Source of the DNA: Sesamum alatum | Taxonomy: Eukaryota; Streptophyta; Magnoliopsida; Lamiales; Pedaliaceae | Length of the DNA: 64,000 nt | Reading direction: 5' to 3' | Assembly: GCA_034509735.1 (NCBI GenBank) | Contig: JACGWO010000001.1 | Coordinates: 12,292,854 to 12,356,853, forward strand | In this document: positions 48,980 through 59,827 of the stretch, in pieces | Position numbering within the stretch: position 1 is the first letter of the stretch | How the letters are laid out: every line of letters starts with the position of its first letter | The notes under the pieces: generated by a model | Seen by the model: only the letters and a program-made list of their open reading frames with translations | Told to the model about the DNA's origin: nothing | Databases searched by the model: none | Translations under genes and position numbers: made by a program

Positions 48980-51590
48980 GATCCACAGCATGAAGCTACA
49001 ATGATTAGCATAAAAATTTACCATGGGGTATAATGAACACTGAACCACTCAGGCACTATATAGGGACAAGTTGATTTTTTTGATTATGTGGATTTGGAAA
49101 TGTTTGGGTTAATTGAGATGAATGAGTTTGTTGAAGAATTAGGATATGATAAACAAAAAGGTTAGATTATGGCATCAATTTGGGCACAGCCTACATTTGG
49201 GCAGTGTTTGTCTTGAGACAGACACTGATGTATATGGGATAATCAACCACCTACAGAAGAGCAGGGTAGTTGAAATTTATTTGGAACATTTAGATGAACC
49301 GGAGATTGACCTATCTTTCCTTGATAATATCAATCTTTCTGATCCTGATCCCATTCCCAACCAGTCTAGTGAGTCAGAATGTGATGATTTTGAGGATAGT
49401 GATTATGACATGGATGAGGATGACAGGTTGTTTGAGAAGTGGGTAGATCATGATGTAGAGTTTGATGGTGAGGTGGGGCAGGGTAATTCTGTTTGATAAC
49501 CAAATGTTAAGTGAGGAGATGCAGAATATGATAGAAGGAGCACAGTGAAGGAGGGGCAGACAGTGATGATTTTCAGAGTGTGCATGGGTCCGATGAAGAT
49601 ATAGGGACCAAATTTCCCAAATATAATCCCAGAACAGAAAATAAAAACCCTGATTTGAGCCTTGGCCTTGTTTTCAGTTCCAAAAAAGAAGCCAAATTTG
49701 TGATTGAATCTTATTGTCTTAGGAGGGGGATGATGTATAAGTTTGACAGGAATGATCATAGGAGATTGAGAGCAAGATGTAAAAAAGAGAGATGTGAATG
49801 GTATGTGTATGTATCACCTATGCAAGGGGATAAGTCATGGCAGGTGAAGGGGTATAATCCAACCCATAGTAAATGTAGTTGGAACTACCACAATAGCAAT
49901 ATTAAATCTGGGTGGCTTGGGAAGACATTTGTGAACAAGTTCAAAGATAATCCTAAATTGGGCACCAATGAGTTTAGGAGTGAAATCTGTAGCACTTTGA
50001 AGTGCAATGTTTCTAAACAACAAGCTTACAAGGCCAAACAAAAAGCTGTTGAGATCTTGCAGGGTAGTTTGAAAGAACAGTTTAGTACAATCAGGGGATT
50101 ATTGCTTGGAATTAATCAGAAGCAACCCTGGGTCCACTGTTGTCCTCAAATTGATTGATAATGAAGAGTTACAGCCCACTTCTAACAGGCTGTATGTCTG
50201 TTTTTGATGCTGCAAAACAGGGGTTTAAACATTGCAGAAGGGTGATAGGGGTAGATGGGTGTTTTTTGAAGGGCCCTCAAAGAGGGCAATTGTTAACTGC
50301 TGTGGGGGTTGATCCTAATAATGCAATGTATCCAATTGCATATGCTATAGTAGAGAATGAAAATAAGGAGTCTTGGATGTGGTTTTTATCTCTACTAAAG
50401 TTTGATTTAGAGCTTGATGAAGAATATGCATGGACCTTTATGAGTGATAAACAAAAAAGGTCTAATTCCAGCCTTTGAGTCTCTGTTTCCAAATGCTGAA
50501 AATAGATTCTGTGTAAGACACTTACACAGTAACATGAAGAGGGATGGGTTCTCAGGGCAGAGCATAAAAAAATGCATTATGGGCAGCTGCAAGAGCAACC
50601 AGAATTGAAGAGTTTAGAGCCAGAATGGAGCAGTTGAAGGAGTTGGACCAAAATGCCTATAATTGGTTGGTAAAAAAACCAGCCAACCAATGGTCTAGGT
50701 CACACTTTAGCATTTTGCCAAAATGTGACATTTTGCTCAATAATATGTGTGAGTCATTCAATGCACTCATACTTCTTGCAAGGGACAAACCAATCATCAC
50801 AATGCTTTGAGACTATTAGAAACTTATTGATGAGTAGAATGCAAGTGAATAGGGATAAAGCTAGGACTTGGATTTCTGTTTGTGCCCAAAAATAAAGGGT
50901 CGTCCTAGGAAAAAATATGAAGCAGGCAGCAGAAGGTATCCCTATGAAATCAGATGATTGGCATTTCCAAATCATGGGGCCATATGACCAGCACAATGTG
51001 GACTTGCTGAATAGGAGTTGCAGCTGTAGAAGATGGGATTTGACAGGTATTCCTTGCAGATCTGCTATATGGTGCAGAAATGAAGATCCAGAAGACTATG
51101 TGCATGATGTTTATAAGGTGAGTTTCACTTTCAGTTTTCTGTTTCAATTTTTTGTTTCAATTTTTCAGTTTTGAATTGCTTTCTATTTATGTTTATGTTG
51201 CAAGGTGAGTACTTATTTGAGGTGTTATGAGCATGCCATCCATGGGGTGAATGGTGCTGAACTTTGGCCAAAGTGTGAGTTGCCACCTCCATTGCCACCC
51301 AAGTATGAAAACAAACCTGGGAGGCCAAAGAAGATGAGAAGAAGATAGCCTGATGAACCACCTGCTGCATCCACAACAAGACTGAAGAAGTACCAAAAGA
51401 GCCTAAAATGTGGCAAGTGTGGAGTTGTAGGGCATAATACTAGAACATGCAACCAGAGGAGTGGGCGAAGTGAAGAGATATCTATTGGGACATCTCAACC
51501 CCCTAGTACTCAAGAGAGCAACCAATCTACACAGCCTGCAACTACACAGCCTACATCTACACAGCCTGCAACACTTGAAAGAAGGTAAAA
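48980..51590 (+). pseudogene. MuDR-type MULE transposase, multiply frameshifted
   Basis: Pieces in order: an acidic N-terminal region (49146-49496); the MuDR DNA-binding region (49580-50110, with SKKEAKFVIESYCLRRG and CKKERCEWYVY); the MULE transposase core (50190-50560, with GVDGCFLKGP, AYAIVENENKESWMWFL and SDKQKG, then RFCVRHLHSNMKRDGF in another frame); NNMCESFN (about 50740); a SWIM-type CSC..C motif (51019-51064); an intron-like gap; and a CCHC knuckle CGKCGVVGHNTRTC (about 51410-51455). At least four frame changes and several stops separate them. In the SWIM motif the expected His after the third Cys is Ser. The protein normally catalyses cut-and-paste transposition in the nucleus. Confidence 0.85.
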
Positions 51591-52097
51591 AACTGCCTGT
51601 AAGTTAAACATCTCCTTATTTCACTTATTATTTACACACCTTCTTTTAACATACCTTGGATTTCTTTTATTTTAGGTAAAAAGGGCTGGAAGGAAAAATG
51701 TGGGACTGAAGCTAAGTGGCAGTTCACACAATATTTCATCTGTTAATGTAAGTTTGATTTTCAGTTTTAATGTTCATTATTTGTTTCAATTTTCAGATTT
51801 TAGTTTCATTGTCTTATGTTGGTTGCAATTTCATAGGTTACACAATCTTCAAGAATCAACACTCCAGTTATTGTGAGAGGAGGAATGAACTTTATCACAG
51901 TGCCAAATTTAAGAGCAGCCCTTGGTGCTCAACAAAAGGATAAGGGACAATCCAGTTGTGATAAATGGAGTGTTTGCAAGTGTAGTGTTGTTTATTTATA
52001 AGAATATAAGTGAAGTGTTTATTTAGAAGACTGTTAGTGTTAAAGACCATTGTAAGACACTTTATTTGTGTTATGTTATTGAATTCCATTTCATGAT

Positions 52098-52612
52098 TTA
52101 GGCCAAAATGCCATACATAACATAACAAACAAGAAGACAAGTGCATATAGCAAGACATTTGTTTTTCTTTCTCAAATTATGAACTTCATTTTCAAGCACT
52201 TTTTCTTTGCTTTTGCACTTCTTCAATTCAACTTCCAAGCTTTCGTCCTTGGCCTTGTTCTCATTTATTTCGTCTTCAAGATGGTTGATTTTTCTCAACA
52301 AACCAGGAATGATTTGCTTCGATCTTGGGCACATTTCCGGATCAAACCATCTAAAAACTCCACAATATTCCCTTTTCTGTGACCGAAAAAATAAAAATAA
52401 GAATTAATGGATGAGGATGAAAAACACAAATAAATAAGAATTAAATATAAATTTACCCCGTAAATAGGACATCCCCAAAACCTTCTTCCCAGATTTATTT
52501 TGGTCCAAGAAGTCTTCAATGGTAGCTCAATTCCACACTCACAATACATTTTTTTCACATTAGACGAACCCACACTCGTATTTGAGTAAGATTGAAACTG
52601 ATTTCTCCTCAT
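52098..52612 (-). CDS. GRF-type zinc-finger protein carried by the MULE
   Basis: Two exons, 52612-52457 and 52376-52098, separated by an 80-bp intron with GT..AG borders, give 144 residues. The GRF finger spans the junction: YCECGIELPL, then GRRFWGCPIYG|KREYCGVFRWFDPEMC supplies the Cys set and the GRF-like aromatic core. A charged coiled coil follows (NHLEDEINENKAKDESLEVE and after), then a hydrophobic C-terminal segment CLAICTCLLVCYVMY that could be a membrane anchor. It is convergent with the transposase and wholly inside the inverted repeats. GRF fingers bind single-stranded nucleic acid in other proteins; a role here is unknown. No stop or frameshift is seen. Confidence 0.75.
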
Positions 52613-52890
52613 ATCTCTCGTTTTTTGCCCAAAATATTCTCAATTTTACTTTTTCAATTCTAGTTTTTGTGGTGTAGTAAATGGTAGCCAAACATGTCCT
52701 TAAATAGGCAAAAAACTGCCCTTTTTCCCGCCAAAATGCCTTTGACCGTTAACTCTGACGGTCAACTAACGGCAGGTACTCAGGTCGATGAAAAAAGGTA
52801 ACTTCGGGTATCAATATTGATGACATGAAAACTGGGGGTACCAGAGGTGAAATAAGGTCATACCTGGGGTACCAAAAGTGAAATTATCCC

Positions 52891-53080
52891 TTGATAAATT
52901 AAATTAAAATCATGTTTAAAAGATAAATATACTAAAATTCAATTTTTAAATTTAAATATCTATATCAATATAAAATTTAGAATTTAAAATTTTTACCAAA
53001 TTGATAAATTAAATTAAAATCATGTTTAAAAGATAAATATACTAAAATTCAATTTTCAAATTTAAATATCTATATCAATA
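52891..53080. repeat. 110-bp tandem array, right part
   Basis: Monomers start at 52891 and 53001 with ttgataaattaaattaaaat, the same unit and period as at 48092-48202. The array ends at about 53080. Confidence 0.85.
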
Positions 53081-53170
53081 TAACTACATGAATCCTTTTA
53101 TTAAGATAAAGCAAAAGACGACCACATTGTAAGTTTAATTTTTACCTTTATAAAAGGATTCATGTAGTTA
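53081..53170. repeat. 90-bp snap-back with perfect 21-bp arms
   Basis: taactacatgaatccttttat (53081-53101) and its exact inverse (53150-53170) enclose 48 bp. Likely a tiny MITE or the remains of one. Confidence 0.8.
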
Positions 53171-53186
53171 GGAGCCCTAGCTTCAT

Positions 53187-53220
53187 CCCCCCCCCCCCCC
53201 AAAAAAAAAAAAAAAAAAAA
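53187..53220. repeat. C14-A20 homopolymer pair
   Basis: Fourteen C followed directly by twenty A. Homopolymer lengths may be unreliable. Confidence 0.9.
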
Positions 53221-53588
53221 CGTTTTTCCCCCCCAAAAATCAGCCTTTAACGGCCAATTGATATTTCCGTTAAGTATTTGACGGAAAAGTAACTTTGGAC
53301 CAATATTGAGATTTTTTTTAATATATGGGACTAAATGTGAGACCAGTCTAATATATGGGACTAAATTGAAATTGGGCCTATTTTATGGGACGAAAAATGC
53401 GATTTTCCCAATAAATAAATTGTAAATCGTGAAAGTTACAGAACTAAAATTGCTAATGGCCTAAAGTTACAGGACCAAAAATGTAATTTTGCCTAAAAAA
53501 ATGAAAGGTCTAAATTCAAAACCTTATTTTATATATAAATAATTAGAAATTATAAAAAATAAATTATTATTTTATATATAAAAAAAAA
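53221..53588. other. MULE-like end fragment (tentative) and AT-rich DNA
   Basis: Phrases such as aacggccaattgatatttccgtt, tgggactaaa and ttacaggaccaaaaatg resemble the terminal repeats of non-autonomous MULEs seen at 42500 and 55970. No complete borders. Confidence 0.35.
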
Positions 53589-53589
53589 A

Positions 53590-53960
53590 AAACCCCTACT
53601 CCCACCCCCCGCCACCCCCACCCCCAGCCCCACCGTCTAGCCCTCCCCACCCCCCGCCGCCCCCAGCCCTGCCGCCTAGCCCCTCCCCAGCCCCGCCCCC
53701 GCTGTCCCCTGCAAACGGGGGGATGCGACGCCGCCCCAGCCCCAGCAGATGGGGGCGGCGTCCCCGCAGAAGGGGGCAACGTTGCAAATCTGGCGACGTC
53801 GCCGTCGCCCACACCAAATCTAGGCGTCGGCGACGGCGACGACGCCCAGACAAAAGAAAGAGGGCGACGGAGACGCCGTCGCCCAGACCAGCTATGGGAG
53901 AAGGCGTCGCCGCTGTCGCCCTTTTTTTGGGGGGGGGGGGCGGCGGTCGCCCGCCCCCAG
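53590..53960. repeat. GC-rich low-complexity island
   Basis: Runs of CCCC with cagccccgcc units, then gcgacg/cgtcgc units and a G-run (about 53929-53940). In this AT-rich setting the base composition stands out. Open frames on both strands give only Pro/Arg/Gly/Ala repeats and are not accepted as genes. Confidence 0.75.
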
Positions 53961-54889
53961 TTTTTCTTTCTTTCTTTTTTTAAATCTTTTTTATTAATTT
54001 AATTATATTTCTTAATATATATTTCAGTTAATTAAGATAATTTTAGATAATTATAATAATTAATAGATATTTAATTAATATTTTTGTCTACAATATATTG
54101 AATATTATTAAATATTTAAATTAATGTATAATTTATAAATTATTATAATTACTTAACATTTATATTCATGTAGATATGTAAATTTGAAAAATAAAATTTA
54201 GTATTAATCTTTGTAATGTAAACTTTTTTTATTTTTGTGGTATTTTGGTATTAATATGAATAAAATTAAGAACAAAATTATTTATATTTTTAGGATATGA
54301 AATAAAAAAAATACTTCAATAAAGTGAGTAAAAATTTAGTTAAGGTTTTAATTTAAATTAAATTTAAAAAATTAAGTACTTCAGAAGTAAATACATTTTA
54401 AAAAAATTAAGTATTTAAAAAGTATTTTCAATTATATGTTTATTTTTATTTTTAAGTAAATGCATTTTAAAAAAATTATTTTTTTTTATATAGATGAAAA
54501 TGCAAAAAAAAATCACTTAAAAGTAAGTCAAAGAAGCCCAAATCAAAGGTATACATATCAGAGGGCATTTTAGTAAAAATCACATAAAGTTAAGGTCAAA
54601 AATAGTTACAGAACATCCAAATCGCATGAGGCGCGCGTGCAACACACCTTCTGTCAATTACTTACGGAAGGAGTGTTTTTTGCTGCGTTCAACAAAACAC
54701 GAAGGAGTTTTTTGCCTATTTCCATATCACAGAGCGGCTTTTAGCTTTTTCAGCAAAACACAGTGACATAAATGAGAGTTTAGCCTTAATATAATAGTAT
54801 ATATATATAGACACACATACACGCATGACACAATTTAGAGGCGGCTCTATTCTTTCCTATCTACATATCCATATTTTGTTTTTATATTA
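53961..54889. other. intergenic, AT-rich
   Basis: No gene recognised. Confidence 0.4.
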
Positions 54890-55213
54890 CCAGTGGTCAC
54901 TGCACACGGTACCGTGAATATATAAGAAATAAATATAACATGAAATAAAAAGAAAAAAAAATTATAAAAAAAACAATCGTAGTGTAAAGAAATAAGAAAG
55001 AAAAATTGATGAGAAAAAAAATGTAAAGTCGGTTGAGAAAAGCGTGTGAAGTGAGTTAAGGAAAAAATAAATAATTATAATAATGAAGTTTTTAAAATAT
55101 AGTAAAATTATTAAAATGGTCTTTTTAAGAAAAATATATAGAATGGATTAAAGGATAAATTGGGGTATTCTAAAATTGAAATGACAAAAGAATTTTTTTT
55201 ATAATAATATAGA
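54890..55213 (-). mobile_element. short non-autonomous Helitron
   Basis: On the minus strand it begins TCTATATTATTATAAAA and ends CTGG, between host A (54889) and T (55214). A perfect 12-bp palindrome CACGGTACCGTG (54905-54916) lies 11 bases inside the 3' end, the classical Helitron hairpin. No coding capacity. Confidence 0.78.
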
Positions 55214-55304
55214 TAATAATAATAATAGTAATGGCAAGTGGTGGTGCCATGCACCACTTGTCTCCCTTAGCAACAAAATTAGTGGCAACACGTGTATCTC
55301 TCCC

Positions 55305-55307
<3 letters not shown>

Positions 55308-55336
<29 letters not shown>
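55308..55336. repeat. (TA)n microsatellite
   Basis: Uninterrupted AT dinucleotide run. Confidence 0.9.
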
Positions 55337-55341
<5 letters not shown>

Positions 55342-55559
55342 TTTATAACTCCAGTTAAATAACAATTTAACTCCTAACTTTTTGATTTTATATAATTCAA
55401 CCAGAAAATTTTTATAAAATTCAAAATAAATCCTTTCAGTTTTGAGATATATATATATATATATCTAAATTTCAACATATAATTTGTGTATGATTTAATT
55501 TAGATTTCTTTAACAATTATCAGTTTGTCTATAATTATGAATAAAAATTTGTGATGTTA

Positions 55560-57010
55560 CATTAGAACATGCCCAAAATCTTCTTTACGAATTTATTTTG
55601 ATCTAAGAAGCTTTCAGTGGTAGCTCGATTCCATACTCACAATACATTTTTTCTACGTAAATATTCTCACTCGACGAACCCGCACTCGAATTTGAGAAAG
55701 ATGAAAACTGATTTCTCTTATATTTTGCTAAATTTTCCCCAATTCCACTCCTTTAGCTCTCTCCTGTGTGGTGAATAAATGGGCGGCCAAACATGCCCTT
55801 ATATTCACAAACTTCCACATGTTTTTACCCTTCAAATTTGGGTTGATCATTAGTTTTTACGGTCAAACTAATGGAAGGTAGTAACGTTGATGAAAAGTGC
55901 AAACTTTAGGTACCAAGTCTAATAACTTGAAAATTGGGGTACCAAAATTGAAAAAGAGATATAGTTGAGGGGCAAAATATTTTTTTGGTACTGTTGAAAA
56001 ATGTCATTATTGTTTTTTGGTACCAAAATTATAGCGAGTGTTGTTTTTTGTATCATTAAACACGAAAACACGTCTTTTTGGTCTCAAGTTAACGGCAGAG
56101 GCCATGTGCCTCGCACATGACAGTTAACGGCTGTTAACTCCTATTGGCTCACGTGAGGCCCTATTTAATGGTACAAAAACAAATATGTAAAATTGTTTTT
56201 TTTATTACCATTAAGAGGGAAAAAAAATATTTTGACTAACTTTGACCACAAATTATAAGGACTTTTTTTTCTTTTTACAAAATTAAAAATGTAAGGAAAA
56301 TTTTATTTTAATATATATAGTAAAATAGCTTTAAAATTATAATATTTGTATTTCATGCAATTTTTAGGATCTTTTTTACGATTTTTGAAAATTGAATTAT
56401 CATTTGGTTTGGAAATACTTTAATATTTGATAACAAACTATAAGATTTCTTTTTTATAAATAAAAGTATTACATATATTTTATTTTTATATAAATTTATT
56501 TTTTAAATAAAAGTATTATAAATTTTATTTTTATTTAAATAATGAATTAAGTTAAATTATAATTATCTATTTTTGAGATTAATTCTAGCACCTTTTTTAT
56601 TATTTTTTGAAATTGAATTATTATTTGGTCTAAAAATATTTTAATAAACTTTAATCACAAATGATAAGAAATAAAATTTATTTTTTAAAAAATATATTTG
56701 AGAAGTTTAATTTTAATTTTAAAATTATAATTATTTTTATTTAGATAATTTCTTGGATCTCTTTATTACTTTTTGAAATTGAATTATAAGTTGGTCTGAA
56801 AATATTCTAATATTCGGCAAGAAACTATAACAAAAAAATTGTGGTATCAATTTTAACTTTAGACCAAAAATGTGTGTTTTCATGTTTAATGGTATTAAAA
56901 ACGACACTCGCCACAATTGTGGTACAAAAAACGATAATAACCTTTTTTAATGGTACCAAAAAAAATATATTTTGCCCAATAATTGAGGTACCAATTTAAA
57001 TTATCCAAAA
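55560..57010 (-). mobile_element. decayed right end of a second, related MULE
   Basis: 55560-55969 and 56978-57010 together align with 52470-52890, the right end of the intact MULE. They include the first exon of the GRF gene (minus strand, about 55560-55720) and the terminal repeat (ggggtaccaaaattg.., then gaggtaccaatttaaattatcc). The GRF copy is dead: the second Cys of YCECG is Tyr and two stops follow. The terminal repeat is split by the element at 55970-56977. The left end was not found. Confidence 0.75.
55970..56977. mobile_element. 1.0-kb non-autonomous MULE-like element nested in a MULE end
   Basis: Inverted repeats of about 115 bp begin GGGCAAAATAT and share ttttttggta.c..tgaaaaa and gcgagtgt.gttttt phrases. 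Flanks atagttgag (55961-55969) and ataattgag (56979-56987) are a 9-bp target duplication with one mismatch. The interior is AT-rich and non-coding, and contains gttaacggc motifs. Confidence 0.78.
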
Positions 57011-57079
57011 TAGAATTATTTTTATATTTTGTCATTTTTTATGCGACAAAATTATCGTTACATTTTGTCAATACACGTG

Positions 57080-57840
57080 TTCTGAAATTCCAAGTCCATG
57101 TCAAGTTTTTATAGCTACTTAAATCTTGGAGCCACTTTGGATAATGTAATCTAAGGTGAAAGGAACTCTTATCTGTATATTTTTATTAATATTATAAATA
57201 CATATAATTATCATGTATGAGAGCACACACATCTTGATAATTTTTTATATCTTCCATGATGTGTGTAATTTATATCTTCAATAGTATAATTTGTAAGAAT
57301 AATTAATTTTGATGGTTTATGAATACAACTATATAATTCATTTGTAAAGAAACTTTTGAAAATAAGAAAAGATATTTGGAGATAATAATTATTCTTATTG
57401 TTTCTCATATACAATTAGGAATGGCAAGCAAATAAATTTAGAGTTTTATAATTTTATAACACATTATCAGCACGCGTTACGCTCGATTAAGGTAAAATAT
57501 CGATTTTCTGTACGTATAATTCTTATTCCTTATATGTTTACTTCTACAATATCATAGTTATTTTATTCTTATTTATTTAATAATGAGAGGTGAATAAATT
57601 AACATATTCTATACATTTATTGTCTCTTGAAGTGGACGTATATAAATAAGAGATTTATTATAATTTATATTGCCTCTAGAAGTAGGCATATAACTCTTGA
57701 TTTCATCCCCTGAAGTGGATGTATGCTATAAAATTTCATTGCTTCCTGAAGTAAGTAATGAGTTAAATTACATCTAGCAGTAGGTGAAATATTTTATACC
57801 AATTATTTGCATTATCATCTCCGAAGCAATGATAATAATA
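57080..57840 (+). mobile_element. probable Copia-type LTR end and leader (tentative)
   Basis: At 57460-57475, ataacacattatcagcacg resembles the LTR/primer-site junction of many plant Copia elements. Downstream to 57840 are degenerate repeats of the form cct.tgaagt.g(g/a) (for example at 57628, 57665, 57707, 57750, 57777), as found in the untranslated leader of such elements. No gag or pol follows; the start is not defined. Confidence 0.4.
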
Positions 57841-58223
57841 TCACTATTAATTTTCTCATCACAAAAAGTGATTTGAGATAATGGTTGATTTAAGAAGCCT
57901 GAAACTCTTTATTTAATTATTTAAAAGTATTTGCTTTTTTGATCTCATGGTATAAATACTGCGATCAAAATATGACTAACTTGAAGTTAGTTTAATTACT
58001 TTGTTTCAATTACATTGTTATCATTCATACGCCTATATACATTACTTTAAACATTTTGTTGGCATATTATATAAAATAAAATTTAATTAGTAACAAAATA
58101 AATTTGACATGAATTCTGTTTAATTGTAACTTATAATATTATAAGGAAATATTATTTTTTTTATTTGCTAAGTATGCATAATATTAGTTTTAGTCCTATA
58201 TATAACTATGCTCATTTTTTTAT

Positions 58224-58646
58224 GGGTAAATTATATCCACCTCCCCTGAGGTTTGATATAATTACAAATACGTCCACGTTGTTTGAAAAATTACAAATAC
58301 CTCCCTGAGGTTTGTAACTTTTAACCAAAGGCTTGAATTGACCATTTTGCCTTTAAATTTTTTATTAAAATTGTAGAAAAATCAGCCGCGGCAAATTGCA
58401 TTATTGCTCCTTTGTGTAAAACTTAAAAAACCTCTCCCTGCGCATTATAGTGCAAAAATTTTAAGAATTAAATAAAAAATAATTCAATACATAAGGGCAT
58501 TTTGGTCAGTTTACTTATAAAAATGGATGGAAATGAGTTATTTGTTAAACAGTTACAAACCTCAGGGGGATATTTATAATTTCTCAAACAACGAGGGGAT
58601 ATTTGTAATTATACCAAACCTCAATGAAACTAGTTGTAATTTACCC
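58224..58646. mobile_element. MITE, family M1 (copy F)
   Basis: The best-preserved member: ends GGGTAAATTATATCCACC and TAGTTGTAATTTACCC, with long inverted arms. Flanks share ttttttat, a target duplication of about 8 bp. Internal phrase ggcaaattgcattattgctcc. Confidence 0.8.
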
Positions 58647-58649
58647 TTT

Positions 58650-59795
58650 TTTATTAACTCCAATAACTTTCAAAATTGATTAGTTTAGTTCACCGGCGGC
58701 CGGGATTTACAATTTTGATCGGGAAAGTGACATCGCTCAACACCTGGATGCATTTTTGTTGATTTATAATTCTATGTGGCTAAATACATGAGGTGTAAGA
58801 CAAGTTGACCATATTTTGGAGGGAAGAAAGATCTTTTTTCCTCCAAAACACTTTTCCTAACCAATAAAATCCATTTTCTTCTCTCCAAGCTTGCACAAAA
58901 CATTTCTCTCCCTTCTAACTCCGCTCCAATATGTCTTTTTTCACGAAAAGACCATTTTTTTGCTACTGTAGAAAGAGAGCAGATTAGGACTTCTTTGACT
59001 AACCAAAATCCAAGAAGGAGGCTCAATTCTTGTCAAGAGTATAAAATAATATGCTCATTTTTTCCCTAATCTTTTTTTTTTTTTTTCTCGGTTTCTATTA
59101 TTTTCATTTTAAAGTTTTACAGAGAGAAGGGTGTGATTTTTGTGCTTGGAAAGATTCAGCAATGTTTGCTCAGGCAAAGATTGGTTTAATACCGCCTTTC
59201 GGTCAATTTGGGCAAGAAGACGCACGGGTTCGATTTTGGGGAGAAGTTAGGGTTCGATCAGTTTGGGGAGATTCTTTGTGGTGTTTTTGCTGGTCTAAGT
59301 GTTTTTTCCCAAGTCAACTAGCTGTGCCTCTCTTTCTCCCACTTAAGTGGCCCAATCAACATGGAAGGCCATGTATGCGTCCAAGTGGCATGGCACGTGG
59401 TTAATTGGCCGGAAAACGGACTAATGAACTTACCTGCTGGCAAGTTCCGTTGAATTTAATATTTTGGCCGGAAAATTAAGTTGAAAATCTTAAATCGGAC
59501 TAAAATTAATCAATTTACTAGAATTAATAAAAAATTGGCATAGTCATAGGCCTAAAATTTATATTAAGCATACTTAGCAGACTAAAAAAAATATTTTTTC
59601 CACATTATAATATTTAAGCCAAACTTAATTCTTAATATAGTTAATACCATGTATGCACGCCATAAATAATTCAATTTAATTACATGGTAACTTATTTGTT
59701 CCTAATTATTTGTAATTTTTATGTCATTTTAAGTTCGGGAGATAAATTTAATAAAGAATTCAATAGTAAGTTTTGTAAGGGTAAGTTTACACTAT

Positions 59796-59827
<32 letters not shown>
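58650..59827. other. unassigned region
   Basis: Frames at 58772-59026 (-) and 59051-59404 (+) have no recognisable domain. GGCCGG-containing phrases at 58690 and 59407/59465 hint at a decayed transposon. A (TA)n run lies at about 59796-59828. Confidence 0.35.

Larger units (their letters stand above)
48212..52890 (+). mobile_element. MULE (Mutator-like DNA transposon), structurally complete
   Basis: About 147-bp terminal inverted repeats (48212-48358 and 52744-52890), starting GGGATAATTTCACTTTTGG and highly similar to each other. Flanks ttgataaaat and ttgataaat are compatible with a 9-bp target duplication carrying a one-base indel. Inside are a broken MuDR-type transposase (+) and, convergent to it, a small intact GRF zinc-finger gene (-). 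Confidence 0.88.

Noticed and set aside
52179..52407. Plus-strand frames with hydrophobic Phe-rich translation
   Set aside because: Antisense of the GRF gene's second exon.
53567..53983. Frames with Pro/Arg/Gly-rich translation in the GC island
   Set aside because: Low-complexity sequence open in several frames at once.
59051..59404. 117-codon frame with a hydrophobic start
   Set aside because: The start is a T-tract translation (poly-Phe) and no domain is recognised; kept as an unassigned region.
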